Shown in pieces: positions 1 to 7,929 of a stretch of 36,425 nucleotides of DNA. The position numbers and the translations under genes were made by a program. The first letter of the stretch is position 1; each line of letters opens with the position of its first letter. The notes beneath the pieces were generated by a model. The model did no database searches. It was given only the letters and a program-made list of their open reading frames with translations, and was not told where the DNA came from. The stretch comes from SM23-73-3 sp965369445 (GTDB lineage: Bacteria > Zixibacteria > MSB-5A5 > SM1-73): positions 1 to 36,425 of the forward strand of contig CBDUQU010000010.1 in NCBI GenBank assembly GCA_965369445.1. The letters are read 5' to 3'.

Positions 1-54
1 CCCCAAGGGGAGAGAGAACCCGGTGTGTTTCCTTCCGTTAGTTCTAAGTTTTCC

Positions 55-82
55 TTGACTTATGGCCAAATCCGATTAAATT
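55..82 (+). promoter_or_regulatory. Putative sigma70-type promoter for argF operon
   Basis: TTGACT at 55-60, a 16-bp spacer and TAAATT at 77-82, ending about 34 bp before the argF start. The -35 is one base from consensus and the -10 is weaker. Read by eye only. Confidence 0.45.
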
Positions 83-115
83 GGTCAGAAAATTCCGAAG
101 GGAGATTGAGATACT

Positions 116-1057
116 ATGAGCAAGGATTTTCTGGCAATAACGGATTTCACCACGGAGGAGATAGAGGAGACTCTTGAACTTGCCCTGGATATGAAGTCGG
201 GAAAGATTACGCCGCTTCCATTGACGGGCAAAGCCGTTGCATGCATCTTTCTCAAGGCATCGCTTCGCACCAGGGTCAGCTTCGAGGTGGGGATTATGCA
301 GCTTGGAGGGAAGTCCCTCTACATCACCGGCGATGAGATAGGACTGGGTAAGAGGGAATCGGCCTACGACGCCGCCAAGGTTCTGTCGCGGTTTGTGGAC
401 ATGATAATGATCAGGGCGTTCGATCATAAGCAGGTGGAAGAATTGGCCCAACACGCGGAAATTCCGGTGATCAACGGTCTAACCGATCTTCTGCATCCCT
501 GTCAGGTGATGGGTGATATGCTGACCGCCCTGGAGCACAAGGAAAAGGTGGAAGGGCTTACCATAGCTTATTTAGGCGACGGTAATAACGTGACCAATTC
601 ATGGCTCAATGCATCCACCAGATTTCCCTTTGACCTCAGGATCGGCACCTCGCCGGAGACCAAGCCGAATCAGGAGATTCTTGAGAACGCACAAAAGGTT
701 GGCTTGAGTCAGATAAGCGTGACCTTCGATGCAAAAGAGGCCATCAAGGATGCAGACGTGGTCTACACCGACGTGTGGGCGAGCATGGGAGAGAAACATC
801 TTTCCGACAAGAGAAAGAAGCTCCTGAAGAGTTTTCAGGTGAACAGCGATCTGCTGAAGGCGGCTAAGGATGACTGCATCGTCATGCACTGCCTGCCGGC
901 AAACAGGGGAGAGGAGATCACCGACGAGGTGATGGATGGTCCTCATTCAGTGATGTTTGACCAGGCGGAAAACAGGCTTCATGCGCAGAAGGCCATCATG
1001 GTCAAGCTTCTGAGCCAAGGGCTGAAGGAGGATGGTGCATTCCAGAAGTTCGAGTAA
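116..1057 (+). CDS. argF: Ornithine carbamoyltransferase
   Basis: Transfers the carbamoyl group from carbamoyl phosphate to ornithine, giving citrulline, in cytoplasmic arginine synthesis (or the reverse in arginine catabolism). The 313-residue length is normal for the family. Visible motifs are the carbamoyl-phosphate loop as SLRTR, HPCQ near residue 127, the ornithine loop DVWASMG near residue 221, and HCLPANRG followed by FDQAENRLHAQK near the C-terminus. The last motifs fit ornithine rather than acetyl- or succinyl-ornithine transcarbamylase. The oddity is Leu for the usual second-position Thr in STRTR. An AGGGAG-like site lies upstream of the ATG. ftcD follows after 43 bp in the same direction, so the two are probably cotranscribed. 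No other arginine gene is in the window. Confidence 0.93.
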   Translation: MSKDFLAITDFTTEEIEETLELALDMKSGKITPLPLTGKAVACIFLKASLRTRVSFEVGIMQLGGKSLYITGDEIGLGKRESAYDAAKVLSRFVDMIMIRAFDHKQVEELAQHAEIPVINGLTDLLHPCQVMGDMLTALEHKEKVEGLTIAYLGDGNNVTNSWLNASTRFPFDLRIGTSPETKPNQEILENAQKVGLSQISVTFDAKEAIKDADVVYTDVWASMGEKHLSDKRKKLLKSFQVNSDLLKAAKDDCIVMHCLPANRGEEITDEVMDGPHSVMFDQAENRLHAQKAIMVKLLSQGLKEDGAFQKFE

Positions 1058-1100
1058 TAATAACGTTCCAGCTAGGAATTCTGCTAAGAAAGGTTGAACA

Positions 1101-2639
1101 ATGGCAAAGATAGTAGAATGTGTTCCCAATTTCAGTGAAGGAAGAAGACCCGAAGTTATCGACGCTATTCTCGAAGAGATCAAATCGGTCCCCGGTGTCT
1201 TGCTCTTGGATAAGGAGATGGACAAAGATCATAACCGGGCGGTGGTGACCTTTGTGGGTGGACCGGAGGAAGCCAAGACAGCCGCCTTCAAGGCGATCGC
1301 CAAAGCGGCTGAGTTGATAGACATGGAGAAGCATCAGGGAGAACATCCCCGCATGGGGGCAACCGACGTGGTTCCGTTTATTCCCATCTCCGAGGTGACA
1401 CAACGAGATTGTGTCATACTGGCTGAGCAGTTAGGAAAAGAGGTGGGGGAGAAGCTTCAGATTCCGGTCTACCTGTACGAGGCAGCGGCAAGCAGGCCCG
1501 ATCGAGCCAACCTGGCGGCTGTTCGGCGCGGCGAGTACGAGGGAATCAAGGCAGAGATAGAGACCAACCCGGATAGAAAACCGGATTTCGGACCGGCCAA
1601 GATGCACCCGACTGCCGGTGCTATCGCCATCGGCGCCCGCATGCCCTTGATCGCGTTCAATGTCTACCTTGGAACTCCCAATGTGGGGATCGCCAAGAAG
1701 ATTGCCAAATCGATCAGATTCGCGGGCGGTGGTCTCAGATACTGTAAGGCCTTAGGCTTTGAGATCAAAGAGAGAGGGCTTGCTCAGATATCCATGAATT
1801 TGGTCAACTACAAGAAAACTCCTATCTTCCGGGTTTTTGAGATGATAAAATCCGAGGCGGAGAGGTATGGGGTTCCCATCATCTCCAGCGAGATCGTCGG
1901 TCTCACACCTGAAGATGCCCTGCTGGACGTCGCGGAGTACTATCTTCGTCTGGAGAATTTCAAGAAGGAGCAGGTGCTGGAGAGCAAGCTGATGGTCTTC
2001 GCCGGTGGAGAAAAGGAGGGATTGGAAGGGTTCATCGATCAGGTGGCCTCATCTTCTCCCGCTCCCGGTGGGGGAAGCGTCGCAGCCGCTTGCGGCGCGT
2101 TAGCCGGGGCTCTCTCCTCCATGGTATGTCGCTTGACAATCGGAAGGAAGAAATTCAAGGATGTGAGCGAGGAACTCAAAGGCGTTTTGAACAAAGCAGA
2201 GTCGATCAAGAAAGAGATGGAGGAGTTTATCGTTAAGGACGCCGAGAGCTTCGACAGTGTAATGGCTGCCATGAAGCTACCCAAATACACCGATGAGGAG
2301 AAGGAGAAACGGAACCTGGCAGTTCAGGAGGCGACCAAAGGAGCCATAGCCGTCCCTCTTCAGGTGATGGAAAGGGGCCTGGAGGCGCTCAAATTGAGCC
2401 AGGTGGTGGTGGAAAAGGGGAATCCGAACATGATCTCGGATGCTGGAGTGTCCGCACTAGCCGCGAAGACGGCAGTGGATGGCGCTTATTATAATGTTAG
2501 AATAAACCTGCTGTCAATCGAAGACCAGGATTTTGTGACCTCCACAAGGCGAAAAGCGGATGCTATCAGACAGGAAGCTTCTGCTCTGGCTCAGGAGATT
2601 GAGAGAATCGTGGAAGAGAAGTTGAGCGAGGATCGGTAA
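1101..2639 (+). CDS. ftcD: Bifunctional glutamate formiminotransferase / formiminotetrahydrofolate cyclodeaminase
   Basis: Moves the formimino group of formiminoglutamate (histidine breakdown) to tetrahydrofolate, then deaminates it to 5,10-methenyl-THF. The 512 residues show the fused architecture: formiminotransferase over about residues 1-300, with CVPNFSEGR at the start and EHPRMGATDVVPF at 81-93 (His82 matches the catalytic histidine of the mammalian enzyme), then a cyclodeaminase domain from about residue 310 starting with the glycine-rich SPAPGGGSVAAACGALAGAL. Many bacteria have only one half or separate genes; here both are in one chain. The start has an AAAGG site. It lies between argF and a PHP gene, with only 6 bp before the latter. 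No hut genes are in the window. Confidence 0.93.
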   Translation: MAKIVECVPNFSEGRRPEVIDAILEEIKSVPGVLLLDKEMDKDHNRAVVTFVGGPEEAKTAAFKAIAKAAELIDMEKHQGEHPRMGATDVVPFIPISEVTQRDCVILAEQLGKEVGEKLQIPVYLYEAAASRPDRANLAAVRRGEYEGIKAEIETNPDRKPDFGPAKMHPTAGAIAIGARMPLIAFNVYLGTPNVGIAKKIAKSIRFAGGGLRYCKALGFEIKERGLAQISMNLVNYKKTPIFRVFEMIKSEAERYGVPIISSEIVGLTPEDALLDVAEYYLRLENFKKEQVLESKLMVFAGGEKEGLEGFIDQVASSSPAPGGGSVAAACGALAGALSSMVCRLTIGRKKFKDVSEELKGVLNKAESIKKEMEEFIVKDAESFDSVMAAMKLPKYTDEEKEKRNLAVQEATKGAIAVPLQVMERGLEALKLSQVVVEKGNPNMISDAGVSALAAKTAVDGAYYNVRINLLSIEDQDFVTSTRRKADAIRQEASALAQEIERIVEEKLSEDR

Positions 2640-2645
2640 AATCAG

Positions 2646-3476
2646 ATGCAGAAACGCTGGATAGACCTCCATATTCACACCACCGCCTCTGACGGACTGC
2701 TAACCCCGGAGCAGGTGGTTGAGTTCGCCAAGGAGGCAGGTCTATCTGCCATCTCCATCACCGATCATGACACCATCAACGGGTATCTGGCGGCCAGGGA
2801 GAAGGCAGAGGAGTTGGACATCGAGCTTATACCTGGGGTGGAACTTTCCGTCTCATCCGGGGACGATGACTTTCATCTTCTGGCTTATTTGATTGACTGC
2901 GAGAATCCGGAATTCTTGAAGAAGATCAACGGCTTCCAAGAGGAGAGGCGTATTCGCGGCGAGAAGATGGTGGAAAAGTTAAATGAGTTGGGTTTGGACT
3001 TAAGTATAGATACGGTGAACAGGATAGCGGGCAAAAGCTCGGTGGGAAGACCGCATCTGGCCGACGCTTTACTCAAAGAGGAATTCGTTCATACCTATGA
3101 CGAGGCCTTTGCCAGATACTTGGGCTATCATGCTCCGGCTTATGTTCCCAAGCGATTCCTGACGCCTCAGGAGGGGATCGACTTAGTTCATCTGGTTAGG
3201 GGGGTGGCGGTCTTGGCTCATCCGGGAACCTCCAGGTCACACGAGGCTATCTATGATTTCATCCAGATGGGTTTAGACGGGATTGAGGCGTACCACGCCG
3301 TGCACGACAGGCAGGCCACTCGCCACTATGTAAACTTAGCCAACAAATTCGGCCTGATCTACACCGGGGGATCCGATTGCCACGGACGGAAAGGTGAAAA
3401 GACTCTAATCGGAACTGTCAAAGTCCCGTATCAGTGCCTGGAGATGCTGCGAAAAGTGAAAGAGGAGAATTATTGA
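2646..3476 (+). CDS. PHP-domain phosphoesterase (TrpH/YciV-like)
   Basis: A 276-residue PHP metal-dependent phosphoesterase. Metal-binding motifs are visible in the expected order: DLHIHTTASDG at residues 8-18, ITDHDTING near 38-47, GVELS near 64, LAHPG in the second half and GSDCHG near the C-terminus. The family includes RNase AM / 3',5'-nucleoside bisphosphate phosphatase, which acts on 5'-ends of RNA or on pAp, so a nucleotide or oligonucleotide substrate is likely but not shown. The start is 6 bp after ftcD, so it is very likely the last gene of the argF-ftcD transcript. The following 201 bp hold no gene and no clear terminator. Confidence 0.85.
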   Translation: MQKRWIDLHIHTTASDGLLTPEQVVEFAKEAGLSAISITDHDTINGYLAAREKAEELDIELIPGVELSVSSGDDDFHLLAYLIDCENPEFLKKINGFQEERRIRGEKMVEKLNELGLDLSIDTVNRIAGKSSVGRPHLADALLKEEFVHTYDEAFARYLGYHAPAYVPKRFLTPQEGIDLVHLVRGVAVLAHPGTSRSHEAIYDFIQMGLDGIEAYHAVHDRQATRHYVNLANKFGLIYTGGSDCHGRKGEKTLIGTVKVPYQCLEMLRKVKEENY

Positions 3477-3677
3477 TCGGGCTTTCAATTCGGAAGACCG
3501 GCACAGAAATCCACCGCCAGGCATCGTCCGGGCTACTTCCCAAGTTGGCGTGAGGTTACGAGTGAGGGCTTAACAGCGGTCTCCGGATGCAAAACGTGGT
3601 CTTTTGTCTTTTTGACCCGTCCTGGTCCTCAGCACTACCAGTAAGACCTGTTTTCCTAATCTCAGAGGAGAGATAAG

Positions 3678-5522
3678 ATGAGAAAGTTTGTGTTTTTTGC
3701 GTTTATTCTTATTGCTATGCAGGCTGCTCAGGCCGACGAACAGAAACTGAGCCAGGCTTATGAGCAACAGCTTATAGAACGCGTTAAGAGCGTATTTTCA
3801 CCCCAGGCCGCGGTAAAGGCACTGGAACGTCCCATCTGCGCCACGCCCATATTCTTGGAGGTAAAGGCTAATTGGGACAGGCTCTCTGCTAAAACAAAAA
3901 AAATCTTGGAATCGTATACGGAAAGACCAACCTATAATTTTACCGAGTATACCTACGATACCCCGGAGGGTCATTTCAAGATTCATTACGTCAGAGATGG
4001 TGATAGTGCAGTTTATCAACCGAATGTTGATAATGATTTCGATGGGCATCCAGATTGGGTCAATACCTGCGGCGAAGTGTTGGAACACGTGTGGGATACT
4101 GAGCTTGAAGTTTTGATGTATGAAGTACCTCCAAGTGATTCGCTGAACCCTGGAACCGCTGATGACGGGGGGGATGGCAGGTATGATATATACTTGCTGG
4201 ATTTAGCCGGACAGTATTTAGGATACACTCAGAGCGAATACCTGGTCTCTTCAACATCCGTCACAAGCCATATAGTACTTGATAATGACTATATCGGCTA
4301 CGTCGGTCTAATACCACACACCCCGCTTGAGTGGCTTCAGGTGACTGCGGCACACGAGTTCTTTCATGCGATTCAAATGGGCTATGACGGTCGTGAGTAC
4401 GAAAGCGAGCCTTTTAGACCTTACTGGATGGAGATGTCTGCTGTCTGGATGGAGGATATGGTTTACGATGATGTGAACGACTATTTGGGCTATCTGCGCC
4501 ATTTCTTCAATGAACCTTGGCTTTCTCTTAAGACCTTTAGTAGCCCAACAGATCAACACGCCTATGGCAGTTGCGTCTGGCCCATGTATCTTCAGGAAAG
4601 ATTTGATACCACCATAATAAGGGATATCTGGGAAGGATGCGCGCAGGTAGCAGGAGACAATGTCTTTGATCCCCCAGGTGAGTCTGCGACAGATAAGGCC
4701 TTGCCCGACGGCGTTAGTTTTGAAGATGCCTTCCGGGAGTTCACGGTGTGGAACTATTTTACGGGAGATAGAGCTAGAACCGAATCTTACTACTCGGAGG
4801 GAGAGGACTTTCCACAGGTGAAAGTCGGGGATTTACATTATCACACCACATATCCCGTATTTTCTCCTTCCGGTCCAAACCATCCGGAAAACCTGGGATC
4901 GAACTACGTCGTTTTTGTGCCGGATCTCCAATTAGGGGAAGGGAAGGGCGGGATGAGAATCGAATTTGACGGGCACGGGGGAGACTACGGTGTCTCGGCG
5001 GTAGGATACAAGTCCTATCCCCATACGCCCTTCGACACCACTTTGATAGGGGTGGCGGAGATCCATAATTGGTCCTCTTATATTGAAGTGGTCATGATAC
5101 CCGCGGTGCTGACAAGAAATCCGGACGACTACTCGACGTACGAATATCAAGCATTCTACGATAGTTCACTGATTGGGGGTTTAGAGTTGCCCGAAGGGGA
5201 CGAAGTGCTGCAAAATCGTCCCAGCCCCTTTGTGATCAGAAACGAAACTGATCGGACGTTTTTTCCCTTTAGACTATCCTCACCCAGCCGGGTGCGAATT
5301 GACGTATTCACCCTGAGCGGAGAACGAGTAAGGACTATCTTTCCCAAGCGTGACATTATACTCTCGCGGGAAGACTACACCAGGGTGGCGGATCTTCGTG
5401 AGCTTGGTCTATTCTGGGACGGAAGGAATGAAGAGGGGGAGTATGTGTCATCCGGCGTCTATGTTTATACATTCAGAACCGATCGAACCACGCAGGTCGG
5501 CAAGATAGTGGTGATCAGATGA
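3678..5522 (+). CDS. Secreted MXAN_6640-type putative metalloprotease with C-terminal FlgD/T9SS-like module
   Basis: A 614-residue exported protein. It has a signal peptide of about 19-20 residues (basic MRK, hydrophobic core, cleavage around AQA-DE). An HEFFHAIQ zinc-protease motif lies at residues 226-233, with acidic residues in YWMEMSAVWMED shortly after as a possible third ligand. The middle is rich in D/G turns and secreted in character. The last ~90 residues (VRIDVFTLSGERVRT ... GLFWDGRNEEGEYVSSGVYVYTF) form a FlgD-like Ig/T9SS-type C-terminal module, which in related phyla directs secretion or surface attachment. The start has AGGAGAG upstream. It overlaps the next gene by ATGA. Protease class is inferred from the motif; the substrate is unknown. 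Confidence 0.78.
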   Translation: MRKFVFFAFILIAMQAAQADEQKLSQAYEQQLIERVKSVFSPQAAVKALERPICATPIFLEVKANWDRLSAKTKKILESYTERPTYNFTEYTYDTPEGHFKIHYVRDGDSAVYQPNVDNDFDGHPDWVNTCGEVLEHVWDTELEVLMYEVPPSDSLNPGTADDGGDGRYDIYLLDLAGQYLGYTQSEYLVSSTSVTSHIVLDNDYIGYVGLIPHTPLEWLQVTAAHEFFHAIQMGYDGREYESEPFRPYWMEMSAVWMEDMVYDDVNDYLGYLRHFFNEPWLSLKTFSSPTDQHAYGSCVWPMYLQERFDTTIIRDIWEGCAQVAGDNVFDPPGESATDKALPDGVSFEDAFREFTVWNYFTGDRARTESYYSEGEDFPQVKVGDLHYHTTYPVFSPSGPNHPENLGSNYVVFVPDLQLGEGKGGMRIEFDGHGGDYGVSAVGYKSYPHTPFDTTLIGVAEIHNWSSYIEVVMIPAVLTRNPDDYSTYEYQAFYDSSLIGGLELPEGDEVLQNRPSPFVIRNETDRTFFPFRLSSPSRVRIDVFTLSGERVRTIFPKRDIILSREDYTRVADLRELGLFWDGRNEEGEYVSSGVYVYTFRTDRTTQVGKIVVIR

Positions 5523-6067
5523 GTCTTTCTGCCAGGAAGCTTGCCCTCATGGGGGTTTTGATTGCCCTGGCCATCGCTTTAAAGCTTCCCATACTTTCCG
5601 TTCCAAACGTCGAGTTCTTCACCTTTATAGTCTTTTCTTCCGGTTATCTCTTGGGCATGATCGAGGGGGCGGTGGTGGGAGTCATCTCCATGTCTATTTA
5701 CACCTCCTTTGTGACACCATATGGTTTGCCTCCTCTGCCCATAGCGTTCGCACAGGTCTCCTCCATGGCCTTGATAGGCCTCACCGGAGGGTTGGTCTTC
5801 AAGCTCGATACGTCTGTTTTTAGATTAAATCTCTCTTCCCGGACAATGGCCATCGTTGTGACCATGGGGATTATTGGTTTTTTCCTGACCCTGATCTATG
5901 ATCTACTCACCAACTTAGCTACCGCCTTGGTGATGGGTCAATTCCTGCCGGTGATGATTGCAGCCGTTCCTTTGTCACTCGTTCACATTTCCTCAAACGT
6001 GGTTATCTTCATTGTCTCATCACCCCTGCTCCTGAAGATGGCAAGATTCTATCGCGAAAGGGTCTGA
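5519..6067 (+). CDS. ECF transporter S-component-like integral membrane protein
   Basis: A 182-residue, strongly hydrophobic protein with about five to six predicted membrane segments, starting with RKLALMGVLIALAIALKLP, an N-terminus typical of energy-coupling-factor S components (vitamin or metal binding subunits). Helices lie near residues 8-25, 35-60, 75-95, 115-140 and 155-175. The ATG overlaps the stop of the metalloprotease gene (ATGA), implying translational coupling. No EcfA or EcfT subunit is in the window, so it would have to share a module encoded elsewhere. The substrate cannot be read from the sequence. Confidence 0.65.
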   Translation: MSLSARKLALMGVLIALAIALKLPILSVPNVEFFTFIVFSSGYLLGMIEGAVVGVISMSIYTSFVTPYGLPPLPIAFAQVSSMALIGLTGGLVFKLDTSVFRLNLSSRTMAIVVTMGIIGFFLTLIYDLLTNLATALVMGQFLPVMIAAVPLSLVHISSNVVIFIVSSPLLLKMARFYRERV

Positions 6068-6179
6068 CGGAAGACGAGGATTGGCAGTTCGGCAGGTATT
6101 CATCCTGGGCCTAGCCTATCACCTTATCTAAGAATCACATGAAGGATATTTGCCTTCGCAGGTTTGTGACAAATTTCAC

Positions 6180-6208
6180 TTGACATGGCAGGTTTTGGCG
6201 TATATACT
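6180..6208 (+). promoter_or_regulatory. Near-consensus promoter of the HMG-CoA/leucine-type operon
   Basis: TTGACA at 6180-6185, exactly 17 bp, then TATACT at 6203-6208. The predicted start near 6215 leaves a ~90-nt leader before the HMG-CoA synthase ATG, which has GAGGA 4 bp upstream. It is the only clear promoter upstream of the 6.3-15.8 kb gene series. No operator is obvious. Confidence 0.75.
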
Positions 6209-6306
6209 GATAGACTTTGAAGTTAGCACGCGGCATCTTGCGTTGGTTAGATCACTGTTGACCCGCAAGTCAATCCATACAGCATGCATCAAAAAGTGAG
6301 GACAAA

Positions 6307-7353
6307 ATGGTAGGAATAGTCGGCTACGGAGCTTACGTTCCCAGACACAGGATCAAAGTGGAAGAGATCGCCAAGGTGTGGGGTGCAGATGCCCCCAGCT
6401 ACAAGAAGGGCCTGCAGCTCTACGAAAAATCAGTGCCCAGCCCGGATCAGGACACCATCACCATGTCGGTGGAAGCGACCAAGTACGCCTTGAAACGTGC
6501 AGGCATCGATCCCAAGGAGATCGGAGCAGCTTACGTCGGGTCGGAATCGCATCCCTATGCGGTCAAGCCTTCGGGCACCGTTTTAGCGGAGGCCATCGGA
6601 GCCACGCCAGAGGTGCACTGCGCCGATTACGAGTTCGCCTGTAAGGCGGGAAGCGAAGCCATGTTTGTTTGCATTGGTCTGGTCGAATCCGGCCGGATCA
6701 AGTTTGGCTTGGCGGTAGGAGCGGATACCTCTCAGGGCGCGCCAGGTGATGCGCTGGAGTACTCGGCTGCCGCTGGCGCAGCTTCGTTCATATTTGGCCA
6801 GGAGAATCTGATAGCAAAAGTGCTTTACACTTATGCTTACATGACCGACACCCCGGATTTTTGGAGAAGGGAGCATCAATTCTATCCCCGGCACGCGGGC
6901 CGTTTCACCGGCGAGCCCGCCTACTTCAAACATATCACCGGGGCGGCGGAAGGGATCATGAAGAAGGCAAACATGAAGCCGGAGGATTTCAGCTACGTTA
7001 TCTTCCACCAGCCCAACGGGAAGTTCCCCCAGAGGGTGGGAAAGATGCTGGGGTTCAAGAAGGAGCAGATAGAACCGGGATGGCTTTCTCCCACCCTGGG
7101 CAATACTTACTCCGGATCGTCTCCCATGGGACTCACCTCCACCCTGGACATCTCCAAACCCGGAGACAAGATACTGATGGTCTCTTACGGCTCGGGCGCG
7201 GGAAGCGACGGCTTCATATTTGAGGTGACGGATAGGATTAATGAAGTGCGGGATAAGGCACCGCATACCAGATTTCAGTTGGACAACAAGAAGAAGTATA
7301 TAGAATACGGCACCTACGCCAAGTTCAGAGGCAAGATCCGGATGGGTACGTAA
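6307..7353 (+). CDS. Hydroxymethylglutaryl-CoA synthase, archaeal type
   Basis: Condenses acetyl-CoA with acetoacetyl-CoA to HMG-CoA; the reaction can run backwards if products are removed. The 348-residue length matches the archaeal form, not the ~390-residue form of Gram-positive cocci. The catalytic triad is visible as Glu80 (GSESHPYAVKPS), Cys112 (EFACKAG) and His234 (FHQPNGKFP). SPTLGNTYSGSSPMG is the usual C-terminal loop. With the thiolase and DUF35 genes downstream it forms the archaeal thiolase-DUF35-HMGCS set, known in a methanogen as a physical complex. Here, however, it sits with methylcrotonyl-CoA carboxylase genes, pointing to a catabolic or alternative isovaleryl-CoA role. No mevalonate-pathway kinase or reductase is in the window. 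Confidence 0.9.
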   Translation: MVGIVGYGAYVPRHRIKVEEIAKVWGADAPSYKKGLQLYEKSVPSPDQDTITMSVEATKYALKRAGIDPKEIGAAYVGSESHPYAVKPSGTVLAEAIGATPEVHCADYEFACKAGSEAMFVCIGLVESGRIKFGLAVGADTSQGAPGDALEYSAAAGAASFIFGQENLIAKVLYTYAYMTDTPDFWRREHQFYPRHAGRFTGEPAYFKHITGAAEGIMKKANMKPEDFSYVIFHQPNGKFPQRVGKMLGFKKEQIEPGWLSPTLGNTYSGSSPMGLTSTLDISKPGDKILMVSYGSGAGSDGFIFEVTDRINEVRDKAPHTRFQLDNKKKYIEYGTYAKFRGKIRMGT

Positions 7354-7364
7354 ACTGATCGATG

Positions 7365-7417
7365 CTGGTTTGACGGTAGCGATGCTCGTTTCGACGCTGG
7401 ATGCTCGCAGCTCGAAG
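7365..7417 (+). repeat. Left inverted arm of four-helix-bundle cassette 1
   Basis: A 53-bp low-complexity stretch after the HMG-CoA synthase stop whose reverse complement matches 7840-7900 in the same order of blocks. The best block, 7379-7398, pairs with 7867-7886 at 18 of 20 positions. The outer and inner ends (CTCGAAG at 7411-7417 against CTTCGAG at 7840-7846) also pair. Confidence 0.75.
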
Positions 7418-7440
7418 CACGACACAGATGGTGGGGCTGG

Positions 7441-7836
7441 ATGAATGCAAGGAGTCCAATAAAGAGTTTTGCTGACTTGGAAGTATACCAGAACAGCTAT
7501 AAGGGTTCAATAGAGGTGATCACCAAGATAGTGCCTAAGCTTCCAAAAGAGGAACAACGCGACCTGGCGAATCAGATGCGCCGATCAGCAAAGGCTGTTC
7601 CCAGGTTAATAGCCGAAGGCTATTCAAAGAAGCACCAGAGCAAAGGCTTTCAGAAGTATCTGGATGATGCCATGGCCGAATCGAATGAGATGATAGTATG
7701 TTTGAGTCACGCCCGAGATTTGTACTCGCGATACGTCGACCCGGAGCTGTGCGAACAGCTAATAGACTTGTATGATAAATCCAGCAGACAACTATACAAT
7801 TTGGCAAGAAAATGGAGAGACTTTAAGAGAGGTTGA
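7441..7836 (+). CDS. Four-helix-bundle protein (S23 / 23S rRNA intervening-sequence protein family), copy 1
   Basis: A 131-residue, charged, all-alpha protein. Family features are the N-terminal FADLEVYQNSYKGSIEVI, the central LANQMRRSAKAVPRLIAEGYSKKHQSKGFQKYLDDAMAESNEM and a C-terminal amphipathic helix ending YNLARKWRDFKRG. Family members were first seen inside 23S rRNA intervening sequences of Leptospira and Coxiella and form small oligomeric helical bundles; the molecular role is unresolved. Here the gene interrupts HMG-CoA synthase and thiolase and is flanked on both sides by a complementary repeat (7365-7417 and 7840-7900), as rRNA intervening sequences are. GGTGGGG precedes the ATG. 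It shares the family but little sequence identity with copy 2 at 14848. Confidence 0.85.
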   Translation: MNARSPIKSFADLEVYQNSYKGSIEVITKIVPKLPKEEQRDLANQMRRSAKAVPRLIAEGYSKKHQSKGFQKYLDDAMAESNEMIVCLSHARDLYSRYVDPELCEQLIDLYDKSSRQLYNLARKWRDFKRG

Positions 7837-7839
7837 GGT

Positions 7840-7900
7840 CTTCGAGCTTCGCGTATCGTAAGATCGAGCTTCGATACGAGCATCGCAACCGACTAACGAG
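7840..7900 (+). repeat. Right inverted arm of four-helix-bundle cassette 1
   Basis: Begins 4 bp after the four-helix-bundle stop with heptamer-like units CTTCGAG and CTTCGCG and continues to 7900. It is the inverted partner of 7365-7417, with one extra ~8-bp block. An 18-bp part (7868-7885) recurs at 9222-9239 with one mismatch. The thiolase Shine-Dalgarno lies just outside the arm. Confidence 0.75.
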
Positions 7901-7929
7901 TGACTTTCAGTGAAAAAAGGAGAAGGGAC

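Noticed and set aside
3477..3677. tRNA or small RNA in the gap before the metalloprotease
   Set aside because: No cloverleaf or T-loop consensus and no convincing terminator seen.
6583..7425. 280-codon minus-strand frame opposite HMG-CoA synthase
   Set aside because: Antisense shadow of a clearly conserved gene; no family features and no ribosome site.
7900..7929. GTG at 7900 as thiolase start
   Set aside because: Would begin inside the cassette arm and add ten atypical residues; the ATG at 7930 has a strong ribosome site.
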